This document shows positions 1 through 8,469 of a stretch of DNA of 64,000 bases, in pieces (position 1 is the first letter of the stretch; each line of letters starts with the position of its first letter). The notes below the pieces were generated by a model. The model did no database searches. It saw only the letters and a list, made by a program, of their open reading frames with translations, and was not told where the DNA came from. The DNA lies in assembly GCA_002479765.1 (NCBI GenBank), contig DLOZ01000010.1, forward strand, positions 100,042 through 164,041, written 5' to 3'. The position numbers and the translations under genes were made by a program. This stretch comes from Sphingomonadales bacterium UBA7471 (GTDB taxonomy: Bacteria > Pseudomonadota > Alphaproteobacteria > Sphingomonadales > Sphingomonadaceae).

Positions 1-22
1 TCGAATCCCTCCGTCTCCGCCA
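1..22 (+). tRNA. tRNA-Ser, 3' end only (cut by window start)
   Basis: The first 22 bases read as the 3' end of a tRNA gene: a T-loop TTCGAAT, the 3' T-stem strand CCCTC, an acceptor strand CGTCTCC, discriminator G and an encoded CCA at 20-22. The acceptor strand and the G73 discriminator fit bacterial tRNA-Ser (5' side GGAGACG), but the anticodon lies outside the window, so the isotype is inferred. Confidence 0.75.
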
Positions 23-105
23 ATCTGTGGTAGTGCCAAAGGAAGCGCATCATCCTTAGTCAGCCAAGTCCGATACTGCGCGCACCCTTCTAAAGATGAA
101 AGCCC

Positions 106-984
106 TCAGGTGGCTATTTTCACCTTATCCTGCGTTTTGGTGTCAAAGTCGCTTGCGTCATGCCGCTCGTGCAGCTGGCTGGCCGGATCACCCATGACGC
201 GATTGACCATGCGTCCACGCTTCACAGCTGGTCGTTCGGCAATCAAGTCAGTCCAGCGGATGACATTTTTATATTCATGGACCGATAGAAACGCGCCTGC
301 GTCGTAAATCAGCCCTTTGACGAGCGCGCCATACCATGGCCAAATCGCCATATCGGCGATGGTATATTCGTCGCCCGCCATATACATGCGATCGGCAAGG
401 TTACGGTCCAGCACGTCCAACTGACGCTTCACCTCCATCGCGAACCGGTCGATGGCATATTCAAATTTGAACGGCGCATAAGCATAAAAATGGCCAAAAC
501 CGCCACCTAGATAGGGCGCACTGCCCATTTGCCACATCAGCCAGTTGATCGTTTCCGTCCGCGCATGATGCTCGGTTGGCAGGAACGCGCCGAACTTTTC
601 GGCAAGATATAAAAGGATCGACCCCGACTCAAAGACGCGCGTAGGCTCCGGCGTCGAATGGTCGAACAATGCGGGAATTTTGGAATTGGGATTGGCTTCG
701 ACAAAGCCGCTCGAAAACTGGTTGCCGTCGCGGATATTGACAAGCCACGCGTCATATTCCGCGCCGGTATGACCAAGCGCGAGTAACTCCTCAAGCATGA
801 CCGTCACTTTCACGCCATTGGGCGTGGCAAGCGAATAGAGTTGCATCGGATGCTTGCCGACGGGGCGTTCTTTGTCATGCGTTGCGCCGGCGATGGGCCG
901 GTTGATATTCGCAAACTGGCCGCCGTTTTCGGTATTCCATTCCCAGACCTTAGCTGGCGTGTAATCGGAAAAAGTCTGGGTCAT
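106..984 (-). CDS. yghU: YghU-type glutathione transferase / disulfide-bond oxidoreductase
   Basis: This 292-residue protein belongs to the glutathione S-transferase superfamily. It has the long N-terminal extension and the ATPNGVKV segment (about residues 53-60) typical of E. coli YghU and its relatives, which bind two glutathiones and reduce organic hydroperoxides or disulfides in the cytoplasm. The thioredoxin-like half contains NPNSKIPALFDH (about residues 98-109), the cis-proline segment that contacts glutathione. The helical C-terminal half follows from about residue 140. The ATG at 984 is preceded by TGAGGAAT. The gene starts 52 bases after pepP on the same strand and could be co-transcribed with it, although no functional link is evident. 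Substrate is unknown. Confidence 0.88.
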   Translation of the reverse strand: MTQTFSDYTPAKVWEWNTENGGQFANINRPIAGATHDKERPVGKHPMQLYSLATPNGVKVTVMLEELLALGHTGAEYDAWLVNIRDGNQFSSGFVEANPNSKIPALFDHSTPEPTRVFESGSILLYLAEKFGAFLPTEHHARTETINWLMWQMGSAPYLGGGFGHFYAYAPFKFEYAIDRFAMEVKRQLDVLDRNLADRMYMAGDEYTIADMAIWPWYGALVKGLIYDAGAFLSVHEYKNVIRWTDLIAERPAVKRGRMVNRVMGDPASQLHERHDASDFDTKTQDKVKIAT

Positions 985-1036
985 GGATGTGCTATTCCTC
1001 AGGTGAAATCATCGGGTGTCGGTTGATAGGCGGGGT

Positions 1037-2839
1037 TTAGGATAAAGGCGCGCACGCCTCATGTGCCCAAGCCAGCGCGTTGCCGTCCAGCTGTGGCGCG
1101 ATAATCGACAGCACCTTGGCATGATAATCATTCCACCAGCGCAGTTCTTCGCCGTTTAGCAAGCTGACATCCACTAACGTCTTGTCAATGGGTGCAAAGG
1201 TGAGCGTTTCGAAACCGAAATAGCGGCCTTCCGCGCCGGCGATTTCGCGTTCTTCGACCAGCACCAGATTTTCGATGCGAATGCCATATTCACCGGCTTT
1301 GTAATAGCCAGGCTCGTTGGAGAGGAACATGCCTGCTTGCAAAGGCTCGTCTGTTCCAGCCTGTCCGCCTGAGAACTTCCCAATGCGCTGCGGCCCTTCA
1401 TGCACCGCAAGGAAGCTGCCGACGCCGTGGCCGGTGCCATGGGCGTAATCAAGGCCAGCTTGCCAGAGTGCAGCCCGCGCCATGGTGTCGAGTTGCGCGC
1501 CGCGCGTGCCTTCTGGGAATACCGCCAGTGCAAGCGCGATGTGGCCCTTAAGCACACGGGTGAAGCGGTCTTTCATTTCGGCTGTTGGCTGTCCGGGGCC
1601 GACCCAGATCGTGCGGGTTACGTCCGTGGTGCCGTCCAAATACTGCCCGCCGCTATCGACCAGATAGATGCTGTTGGGTTCAATCGCCCGATTGCTCTTT
1701 TCGTCGACCTTGTAATGGCAATGCGCGCCATTGGGACCAGTCGCCGAAATCGTGTCGAACGACAGATCGTGCAGCATGCCGGTATCTTGGCGGAAGGATT
1801 TCAACCGCGCTGCCGCCGACAATTCGTCCAGCCCGCCCTTATGCGCCGTTTCGCTCATCCAGTGCAGGAAGCGGCTTAGCGCTGCGCCGTCACGCGCCTG
1901 CGCCGCACGATGGCCGGCTTGCTCGACATGGTTTTTGACGGCCTTTGGCAAAATGGTCGGGTCACGCGCTTCGACGATCGTAGCCCCGCCATCCTTCAGT
2001 GCGCCGAATATCGCCGCGACGGCACGATCCGGATCCACGGCGATGCGTTTGCCGTTCATGGCTTTCAATGCAGGAACAAACTCTTCCGGGGTGCGCAAGC
2101 GCACGGCATTGCCCAAATGCGCCCGGACGTCATCGCCGACCTTTTCCGGGGCGACAAACAGGTCTGCCGTGCCATCGGCATGGGCGAGCACGAAGCTGAG
2201 CGCCACCGGCGTATTCGCGACATCAGAGCCGCGGACATTCAGAAGCCATGCCACCGAATCGAGTGCAGAAATCACCGTGCTGTCCAAAGCATTGGCCGTC
2301 AGCCATTCGGCAACCGCTGCGCGTTTCTCCGCACTGCTTTGTCCGGCAAAACGGTCTTCATGGACCATGAGCTTGGCGTCGCTTTTACCCGGCTGATCCG
2401 CCCATACGGCATCAATCGGGTTGCTTTTGACCGCGACCAACTCTGCGCCTTTGGCTTTCAACGCCACTGTCGCGCTTTCGACCCAACCCTTTGTGTGGAC
2501 CCACGCGTCATAACCGATGCGCGCGCCTGCGGGCGTGTGTTCTTTCAACCAATCAGAAATGCTCGTTTGCGGCACGCCGACATATTGCCAGTTGTTGCCG
2601 TCCACCTGCTCGCGCACCTGAAGCGTGTAACGGCCGTCGGTGAAAATAGCCGCTTCTTCCGATAAGACCACCGCAGAGCCTGCAGACCCGCCAAAGCCCG
2701 TAAGCCAGCCAAGACGTTGGGCATAGTCCCCGACATATTCGGACATATGTTCATCGCAAATCGGAACGACGAATCCATCGAGCTGATCTTTTTTCAGTTG
2801 GACGCGCAAGGCAGTAAGGCGGGCTTCGTAGGTGGACAT
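1037..2839 (-). CDS. pepP: Xaa-Pro aminopeptidase (M24B)
   Basis: This is a 600-residue aminopeptidase P, which removes the N-terminal residue from peptides with proline in position 2. The protein has two creatinase-like N-terminal domains (about residues 5-300) and a C-terminal pita-bread catalytic domain. The five expected metal ligands are visible: D395 (LVDSGG), D406 (TTDVTRT), H471 (GTGHGVG), E509 (SNEPGYY) and E523 (RIENL); H480 matches the conserved second histidine. The long three-domain form resembles eukaryotic cytosolic APP1 more than short E. coli PepP. The reading frame stays open upstream, but the start at 2839 is preferred because it gives the family N-terminus and is preceded by GGAAG; longer starts would run into the divergent peptidase gene. 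It diverges from a prolyl oligopeptidase gene. Confidence 0.93.
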   Translation of the reverse strand: MSTYEARLTALRVQLKKDQLDGFVVPICDEHMSEYVGDYAQRLGWLTGFGGSAGSAVVLSEEAAIFTDGRYTLQVREQVDGNNWQYVGVPQTSISDWLKEHTPAGARIGYDAWVHTKGWVESATVALKAKGAELVAVKSNPIDAVWADQPGKSDAKLMVHEDRFAGQSSAEKRAAVAEWLTANALDSTVISALDSVAWLLNVRGSDVANTPVALSFVLAHADGTADLFVAPEKVGDDVRAHLGNAVRLRTPEEFVPALKAMNGKRIAVDPDRAVAAIFGALKDGGATIVEARDPTILPKAVKNHVEQAGHRAAQARDGAALSRFLHWMSETAHKGGLDELSAAARLKSFRQDTGMLHDLSFDTISATGPNGAHCHYKVDEKSNRAIEPNSIYLVDSGGQYLDGTTDVTRTIWVGPGQPTAEMKDRFTRVLKGHIALALAVFPEGTRGAQLDTMARAALWQAGLDYAHGTGHGVGSFLAVHEGPQRIGKFSGGQAGTDEPLQAGMFLSNEPGYYKAGEYGIRIENLVLVEEREIAGAEGRYFGFETLTFAPIDKTLVDVSLLNGEELRWWNDYHAKVLSIIAPQLDGNALAWAHEACAPLS

Positions 2840-2854
2840 CTTTGACTTCCGTTC

Positions 2855-2875
2855 ATATGGTTGTGCAAACCATAT
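2855..2875. promoter_or_regulatory. Perfect inverted repeat between divergent peptidase genes
   Basis: The 54-base gap between the two divergent start codons carries 8-base arms ATATGGTT and AACCATAT separated by the 5-base spacer GTGCA. Dyad symmetry in the middle of a divergent promoter region suggests an operator read by a dimeric regulator acting on both peptidase genes, and TATAAG next to it may be part of a -10 element. This is inference from position and symmetry only. Confidence 0.4.
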
Positions 2876-2893
2876 AAGCGAGGAAGTCTTCTC

Positions 2894-5050
2894 ATGAAAG
2901 CACTGCTCCCACTCATTATTGCGATTGGTGCGATATCCGCGCCTGCATTTGCCCAGAAAGACATTATGACTGAAAAAACCGCCGGTAAAGTTAAGCCCCC
3001 CGTTGCTGAAAAGCGCCCGCACAGTGCCACGTGGCACGGGGTTATAATTACCGATGATTATCATTGGCTGCGCGATTCGGGTTATCCGACGATCGATGAT
3101 AAAGAGATACTCGCGCATCTGAATGCCGAGAACGCCTATTTTGAAGCGCAGATGGCACCGCAGGCGCAGCTGACCGAAACCATCTTTCAGGAAATGAAAG
3201 GCCGCGTCAAAGAAGACGACAGCTCGGTCCCGCAAAAGGATGGCGACTATATCTATTGGTCAAAATTCGAAGAAGGCGCGCAATATCGCAAGCATTATCG
3301 CAAGCCAGTTGCCGGCGGTGCCGATCAGCTCATCCTCGACGAAAATATACTCGCCAAGGGCAAGGCCTATTTCCGCCTTGGTGCTGCAGAGATCAGTCCC
3401 GATGGCAAAATATTGGCATATGCGTACGACGATAATGGGTCGGAACGGTTTGACCTACATTTTCGCAATCTGGAAACCGGCGAAAAATTGCGCGACATCA
3501 TCCCCGGCACATTGTCGGGCATTGTCTGGTCATCGGACAGCAAAGGCGTTGTTTACGGCCTCGCCAATGAAAATTGGCGCACCGACAATGCGTGGTACCA
3601 CCGGCTGGGTGAAGATCTGACCAAAGCGAAGTTGCTGTATAAAGAACAGGACATCGGCTTCGGCGTTGGTGTCGGACTGACTGCGCAAGAGGATTGGATC
3701 GTCATTGGTACAGGCGACAATGTGACGAGCGAAGTCCGGCTGGTTCCAGCAAGCGATCCCACTGCAACGCCGATCATGGTATCCCCGCGCAAGACGGGAC
3801 GTCAATATAGCGTCGATGTGCGCGATGGCACTTTGTATGTTTTGACCAACGACGATCACGTCAATTTCCGCGTCGCCACTGCCAGCATGAAGGCTCCGGG
3901 TGAATGGAAAACGCTCATCGCCGGGTCTGACCGCCATTATTTGACGGGGCTGTCGCTGTTCAAAAATTTCTACGTCACCGAAGGCCGCATCGATGGTCTC
4001 GATCAAGTTGAAATCCGCGATTATGCGGATGCCAGCAAGGTGCAGCCAATCAAATTCCCTGAAGCCAGCTATGATGCAGGCCTTGGCGATAATCCCGAAT
4101 ATGATGTGACGAAGCTGCGGCTGGGTTACGAATCAATGGTCACGCCCGACACGGTGTTTGATTATCATCTGGCCGATGGCCGCTTGGAAACATTGAAGGT
4201 TCAGGAAATCCCCAGCGGATATGATCCTGCGCAATATGTGACCGAACGCGTGATGATCACGGCGCGTGATGGTGCCAAGGTGCCGGTGTCCATCCTGACC
4301 AAAAAGGGTTTCAAAAAAGACGGCAGCCAGCCGCTACATCTATATGCTTATGGCGCATATGGTTACGCGATGCCGCCGGGCTTTAGCGCCAACCGGCTGT
4401 CGATGGTCGACCGCGGCTTTGCTTATGCCATCGCGCATATTCGCGGCGGTGATGACCTTGGCTATCAATGGTATTTGGACGGCAAGCTGACCAAGCGCAC
4501 CAACACGTTCAACGACTTTGTCGATGCGGCGAAAGGCCTTATCGATTTGGGCTTCACCAGCAAAGGCAAGGTTACCGCAAGCGGCGGTTCGGCTGGCGGT
4601 GAATTGATGGGCGCGGTGGTCAATCAGGCACCCGAATTGTTCGGCGCGGTCGTCAGCCATGTGGCCTTTGTCGATGTGCTCAACACGATGCTCGACAAGG
4701 ATCTGCCGCTGACGCCGGGCGAATGGCCCGAATGGGGCAATCCAATCACAGACAAGGCGGCGTTCGACTATATCCGCAGCTATAGCCCCTATGACAATGT
4801 CGCGGCAAAGGCTTACCCGCCCATGCTGTGGACCGCTGGATTGAATGACCCGCGCGTGACCTATTGGGAGCCCGCAAAGATGGTCGCCAAGCTGCGCGAT
4901 ATGAAGACAGACGACAATGTGCTGCTGCTCAAAACCAACATGGGCGCGGGCCATGGCGGAAAGTCCGGACGGTTCGAGCGGTTGCGCGAAAATGCCGAAG
5001 AGGCAGCGTTCATCATCTGGCAAATGGGGATGGCATCATCACAAAAATGA
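2894..5050 (+). CDS. Prolyl oligopeptidase (S9A), exported
   Basis: This 718-residue serine peptidase cleaves after proline in short peptides. Residues 1-20 form a Sec signal peptide ending APAFA, so the enzyme probably works in the periplasm. A seven-bladed propeller region (about residues 100-440) precedes the alpha/beta-hydrolase domain. The catalytic triad is visible as S566 (SGGSAGG), D652 (NDPRV) and H687 (GAGHGG). The ATG at 2894 was chosen over an in-frame TTG at 2861 because the signal peptide starts there and GAGGAAG lies just upstream. The stop codon overlaps the start of the following thioesterase gene. Together with the divergent Xaa-Pro aminopeptidase it would help degrade proline-containing peptides. 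Confidence 0.93.
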   Translation: MKALLPLIIAIGAISAPAFAQKDIMTEKTAGKVKPPVAEKRPHSATWHGVIITDDYHWLRDSGYPTIDDKEILAHLNAENAYFEAQMAPQAQLTETIFQEMKGRVKEDDSSVPQKDGDYIYWSKFEEGAQYRKHYRKPVAGGADQLILDENILAKGKAYFRLGAAEISPDGKILAYAYDDNGSERFDLHFRNLETGEKLRDIIPGTLSGIVWSSDSKGVVYGLANENWRTDNAWYHRLGEDLTKAKLLYKEQDIGFGVGVGLTAQEDWIVIGTGDNVTSEVRLVPASDPTATPIMVSPRKTGRQYSVDVRDGTLYVLTNDDHVNFRVATASMKAPGEWKTLIAGSDRHYLTGLSLFKNFYVTEGRIDGLDQVEIRDYADASKVQPIKFPEASYDAGLGDNPEYDVTKLRLGYESMVTPDTVFDYHLADGRLETLKVQEIPSGYDPAQYVTERVMITARDGAKVPVSILTKKGFKKDGSQPLHLYAYGAYGYAMPPGFSANRLSMVDRGFAYAIAHIRGGDDLGYQWYLDGKLTKRTNTFNDFVDAAKGLIDLGFTSKGKVTASGGSAGGELMGAVVNQAPELFGAVVSHVAFVDVLNTMLDKDLPLTPGEWPEWGNPITDKAAFDYIRSYSPYDNVAAKAYPPMLWTAGLNDPRVTYWEPAKMVAKLRDMKTDDNVLLLKTNMGAGHGGKSGRFERLRENAEEAAFIIWQMGMASSQK

Positions 5051-5451
5051 CCCCATTCACGCGCATATTTACCGCGCAACCAGATGACATTGACGAGCTT
5101 GGCCACGTCAACAATGCGGTCTGGGTGCGGTGGATTCAGGATATGGCGACAGCGCATTGGCAGGCGGTTGCTGCGCCTGAACATATCGCCGCCTATTTTT
5201 GGGTCGTGACGCGGCACGAAATTGATTACCGCGGGAACATTGCTGCAGGTGAGAGCGTGACGGCGCGGACGTGGATCGAAAGCGAACCAAAGGGTGCGCA
5301 ATTTGACCGGCGGGTGGATTTTGTCGATGCCGCGGGCAAGGTCATTGTGCGGGCCAATACGACTTGGGCGATGATTGATAAAGCGACCGGGCGATTGGTG
5401 CGCGTGCGGCCCGAAGTGTCAGCCCCGTTTATGGGTCCTGACCCTAGGTAG
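5047..5451 (+). CDS. Acyl-CoA thioesterase, 4HBT hotdog family
   Basis: A 134-residue single hotdog-fold protein. The segment DDIDELGHVNNAVWVRW near the N-terminus (about residues 12-28) carries the Asp and the HVNNAVY-like signature of 4-hydroxybenzoyl-CoA thioesterase relatives (YbgC/FadM type), which hydrolyse acyl-CoA thioesters. Length is normal for the family. Its ATG overlaps the stop of the peptidase gene upstream (ATGA), so it is translationally coupled and likely in the same transcript. The natural acyl-CoA substrate cannot be read from the sequence, and a metabolic link to the peptidase is not obvious. Confidence 0.85.
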   Translation: MTPFTRIFTAQPDDIDELGHVNNAVWVRWIQDMATAHWQAVAAPEHIAAYFWVVTRHEIDYRGNIAAGESVTARTWIESEPKGAQFDRRVDFVDAAGKVIVRANTTWAMIDKATGRLVRVRPEVSAPFMGPDPR

Positions 5452-5494
5452 CCCAGTCTATGATATGCCGGAATATCGATGGACGATAGGCGGG

Positions 5495-5659
5495 TTAAAA
5501 ATCGACCGCCACGCCCTTCAATTCCCAATCACCATAACGCACGGGGTCCAGTCGTTCCGCATCTGGTTCGGGTTCGCGATCAACCGCTTTCGGTGCCGGC
5601 ACGGGCGGGCTTTTCGACAAATAATCGGGTGCTTTGACATGTGAAGGGCGCGTGCCCAT
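5495..5659 (-). CDS. DUF1674 protein, SDHAF4-like succinate dehydrogenase assembly factor
   Basis: A 54-residue protein ending in DPVRYGDWELKGVAVDF, the conserved C-terminal signature of DUF1674/SDHAF4. Eukaryotic members bind the flavinylated SdhA subunit and help it join SdhB. A proline-rich, probably flexible N-terminus precedes the motif. The start at 5659 (MGTRPSHV) has GGAGAAG seven to eight bases upstream; the in-frame ATG at 5683 has no such site. It is a single gene convergent with the thioesterase and divergent from rsmB. Family assignment is firm from the C-terminal motif; the role in SDH assembly is inferred from eukaryotic homologues. Confidence 0.8.
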   Translation of the reverse strand: MGTRPSHVKAPDYLSKSPPVPAPKAVDREPEPDAERLDPVRYGDWELKGVAVDF

Positions 5660-5796
5660 GAAGCTTCTCCTTCGAAAGCGCATTCGGTTAACCCCTACAT
5701 CGGTGCAGATGCACCCGTTTGCAAGGTGAAGCTGCGCATGGACCTGACATCGAACCGCTCTTCCCTTGTTTGGCGCAGACGCCTAGTGCGCTGTGT

Positions 5797-7065
5797 ATGA
5801 CTGAAGAAATTTCCGGACTTCCGACCCGCCGCGCCGCATTACGGTTGCTTGATACCGTTATGCGCATGGGCACACCGTTGGATCAAGCAACGGCAAATGC
5901 GACCAAAGGGCTATCGCCGCCGGACCGCGCGCTCGCCATCGCGATTGTGCAAGAAACGCTGCGCTGGTCGGTTGATCTGGACCAGTTGATTGACAGCAAA
6001 ACCAAACAGCCGCTGCCGGACGATGCCAAGGCGCGCATGGTATTGCGGCTGGCGCTGGCGCAAATATTGCGGCTGGGCACACCCGCCCATGCTGCGATTG
6101 CGACCGCACTGCCGCTGGTTGATGGCGGACCACGACGGCTGGTGCATGGCGTGTTGGGGTCGCTCTTGCGCGCCGAAGCCACGCTGCCCGATCTGCCGTC
6201 GTTGCCAGAGGCGGTTATGATGCGCTGGCATCCGGTATGGGGCGACGACATGATTGCAGGCGCACAGGCCGCATTGTCAGAACCGCCGCCGCTTGATCTC
6301 GCCTTGCGCGATCCTTCTTCCACACAGGCCTGGGCGGAGCGACTGGGCGGCGTCAGCCTGATGCCCGGGCATGTCCGCCTGCCGCGCGGAACCGCGATCG
6401 AAGAACTCGATGGTTATGACAAAGGCGCATGGTGGGTGCAGGATCTCGCTGCCAGCCTTCCAGCGCGCTTGTTGGGTGATGGGCAGGGCAAAAGGGCGCT
6501 CGATTTATGTGCGGCCCCCGGCGGCAAGACCATGCAGCTTTCGGCAGCAGGTTTTACCGTGACTGCGCTGGATAACAGCGCCCGGCGCATGGACCGTCTG
6601 ATGGCCAATCTGGAGCGCACGCAATTAAATGCAGAGCGCGTCAATGCCGACGTCATGGATTGGAAACCGGCGCAGCTGTTCGATGCCATTTTGCTGGATG
6701 CCCCATGCAGTGCGACGGGCACGATGCGGCGCCATCCCGATGTGCTGCAGCGCATTGACCTGAAAGCCATCAACAATCTGGCGGCGATTCAAAGCGCGAT
6801 GCTGGACCGTGCGGCGCAATGGTTGAAGCCCGGTGGCACCTTGGTCTTCGCGACCTGTTCGCTTGAACCACATGAGGGCGAGGCGCAGGCAGAGGCGTTT
6901 CTGGCACGGCAGCCGGAATATACGACGAAGCCTGTAACGGCTGACGAGTTGCCCATTGGGGTTACTGCAAACGCGCAAGGGCATGTCCGGACGATGCCGC
7001 CCATGCTGGCCGAACAAGGCGGCTTGGACGGATTTTTCGTGGCGCGGTTCTTGCGGGCTGGTTAA
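5797..7065 (+). CDS. rsmB: RsmB-family 16S rRNA (cytosine-C5) methyltransferase
   Basis: A 422-residue protein with an N-terminal NusB-like helical RNA-binding domain (about residues 10-140) and a C-terminal SAM-dependent methyltransferase domain. The SAM-binding loop DLCAAPGGKT lies near residue 235, and the two cysteines of m5C methyltransferases are C304 (DAPCSATG) and C354 (ATCSLEP). RsmB methylates C967 of 16S rRNA in E. coli. The start at 5797 was chosen because MTEEISGLPTRRAAL aligns with the NusB-like domain; the Shine-Dalgarno sequence is weak. It heads a plus-strand run with the GNAT, rpe, heparinase-like and purH genes, and diverges from the DUF1674 gene. Confidence 0.9.
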   Translation: MTEEISGLPTRRAALRLLDTVMRMGTPLDQATANATKGLSPPDRALAIAIVQETLRWSVDLDQLIDSKTKQPLPDDAKARMVLRLALAQILRLGTPAHAAIATALPLVDGGPRRLVHGVLGSLLRAEATLPDLPSLPEAVMMRWHPVWGDDMIAGAQAALSEPPPLDLALRDPSSTQAWAERLGGVSLMPGHVRLPRGTAIEELDGYDKGAWWVQDLAASLPARLLGDGQGKRALDLCAAPGGKTMQLSAAGFTVTALDNSARRMDRLMANLERTQLNAERVNADVMDWKPAQLFDAILLDAPCSATGTMRRHPDVLQRIDLKAINNLAAIQSAMLDRAAQWLKPGGTLVFATCSLEPHEGEAQAEAFLARQPEYTTKPVTADELPIGVTANAQGHVRTMPPMLAEQGGLDGFFVARFLRAG

Positions 7066-7084
7066 GGTACAAAAAAATACCGAA

Positions 7085-7200
7085 GCCCTGAGCCGTCAGC
7101 GCGCACGCGCTGGCGAAAAGTCGAAGGGCGGCTATCGTTCGCAAAGCGCGCTTCGACGGACGCACCCGCTATGCGGATGCTGCTCAGGGCTACGCTATGA
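7085..7200. repeat. Nested imperfect palindrome (REP-like element)
   Basis: The gap between rsmB and the acetyltransferase gene contains outer inverted arms GCCCTGAGC (7085-7093) and GCTCAGGGC (7192-7200), and inner arms GTCGAAG (7120-7126) and CTTCGAC (7151-7157). CCCTGAGC and GTCGAAGGGC pieces resemble the small extragenic palindromes common in sphingomonad genomes. It may fold into a branched stem in mRNA, or be a degenerate mobile repeat. Copy number elsewhere in the genome cannot be judged from this window. Confidence 0.5.
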
Positions 7201-7215
7201 TCGGAGGGGAAGACA

Positions 7216-7746
7216 TTGACAGCGCCAACACTCATGACCGAACGCCTCTCCATCGAACCCATGACGCGCGCGCATTGGGAAGATTATGCTGCGGCGTGGG
7301 CTGACCCGCGTATGACTGCGTTTATTGGCGGTGAGCCGCGCAGCCGCAATACAAGCTGGATGAAAATGCTTCAGGGCATCGGCATGTGGTCGCTGTTCGG
7401 CTATGGCTATTGGGCCTTTGTCGAGCGCGAGAGCGGACGCTTTGTCGGCAATGGCGGGCTGGCGCAATTTGAACGCGGCATCAGCGATCTTGAAGGCTTT
7501 CCCGAAGCTGGCTGGGCGTTTACGCCCGATGCCTGGGGCAAGGGTTATGCGACCGAGGCGATGACTGCGATACTTGGCTGGGCAGACGCAACGAACTTGG
7601 GTGAAATCCGCTGCATCATCGACCGCGGCAACGCAGCTTCGCTTAATGTCGCAGCGAAGCTTGGCTTCACCAAATTTGCGGAGTCGCATGATGTGATCGG
7701 TGACCTGTTCGTTTACCGCCGTGAGCCGCACCAAAGCGTGCGATAA
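7216..7746 (+). CDS. GNAT N-acetyltransferase (RimJ/RimL-like)
   Basis: A 176-residue acetyltransferase. The N-terminus MTERLSIEPMTRAHWEDYAA has the usual TERL-L-P pattern of the RimJ/RimL/SpeG-like branch, and the acetyl-CoA binding region is represented by WGKGYATEAMTAILGWA (about residues 111-127), followed by a NAASLNVAAKLGF segment. Substrate could be a ribosomal protein N-terminus, an amino acid or an antibiotic; the sequence does not tell. I chose the TTG at 7216 because GGAGGGGA lies five bases upstream; an ATG at 7234 is the alternative. It is separated from rsmB by a palindromic repeat, so it may have its own promoter. Confidence 0.85.
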   Translation: MTAPTLMTERLSIEPMTRAHWEDYAAAWADPRMTAFIGGEPRSRNTSWMKMLQGIGMWSLFGYGYWAFVERESGRFVGNGGLAQFERGISDLEGFPEAGWAFTPDAWGKGYATEAMTAILGWADATNLGEIRCIIDRGNAASLNVAAKLGFTKFAESHDVIGDLFVYRREPHQSVR

Positions 7747-7806
7747 GCTGTGTATAACGCGGTCCGTTCGCTTGCCCATGCGCGGTCCAGCGTCTAAACG
7801 CAAAAT

Positions 7807-8469
7807 ATGACCAGCCCTGTTCGCATTGCGCCATCAATTTTGTCCGCTGACTTTGCCCGATTGGGAGAAGAAGTGCGGGCCATTGATGCCGCCGGATGTG
7901 ACTGGATTCATGTTGATGTCATGGACGGACATTTTGTCCCCAACATCACCATTGGCCCTGCAGTGGTAAAGGCGCTTCGCCCACACAGCGCAAAGCCGTT
8001 CGATGTGCATTTGATGATTTCGCCGGTCGACCAATATGTGCAGGATTTTGCAGAGGCTGGCGCGGATATTATTTCATTCCATCCCGAAGCCGGGCCGCAC
8101 CCGCATCGCACCGTGCAGCTGATCAAGTCGCTGGGTAAAATGGCGGGTATCGTGCTCAATCCGCACACGCCGGCCAAAATGCTGGATTATCTTATCGACG
8201 ACATCGACCTGGTGCTGGTGATGAGCGTCAACCCCGGTTTTGGCGGCCAGAGCTTTATTTCAAGCCAGCTGCGCAAAATTGAAGCTATTCGCAAGATGAT
8301 CGACAAAACAGGCCGCGATATCCGGTTGGAAGTTGATGGCGGCATCACAACGCAAACGGCGCCACTGGCGATTTCGGCAGGGGCGGACACGTTGGTTGCC
8401 GGAACCGCGACCTTCAAGGGTGGCGCGGGCCAATATGCGGCCAATATTTTGGCGCTGAGGGGTGAATGA
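7807..8469 (+). CDS. rpe: Ribulose-phosphate 3-epimerase
   Basis: This 220-residue TIM-barrel enzyme interconverts ribulose 5-phosphate and xylulose 5-phosphate in the pentose phosphate and Calvin cycles. Family signatures are present: IHVDVMDGHFVPN (residues 35-46, with the catalytic Asp D37), the HLM metal-binding histidine near residue 69, VMSVNPGFGGQ in the middle and LEVDGGI with the second catalytic Asp. Length is standard. Its stop overlaps the ATG of the following heparinase-like gene (ATGA), showing tight translational coupling. Confidence 0.95.
   Translation: MTSPVRIAPSILSADFARLGEEVRAIDAAGCDWIHVDVMDGHFVPNITIGPAVVKALRPHSAKPFDVHLMISPVDQYVQDFAEAGADIISFHPEAGPHPHRTVQLIKSLGKMAGIVLNPHTPAKMLDYLIDDIDLVLVMSVNPGFGGQSFISSQLRKIEAIRKMIDKTGRDIRLEVDGGITTQTAPLAISAGADTLVAGTATFKGGAGQYAANILALRGE

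Noticed and set aside
1..105. tRNA-Ser end as a possible island attachment site
   Set aside because: No integrase, direct repeat or composition change is visible beside it, and the following genes look like core genes.
2840..3235. N-terminal extension of pepP to 732 residues
   Set aside because: It would overlap the divergent peptidase gene and shows no homology; the start at 2839 has a ribosome binding site.
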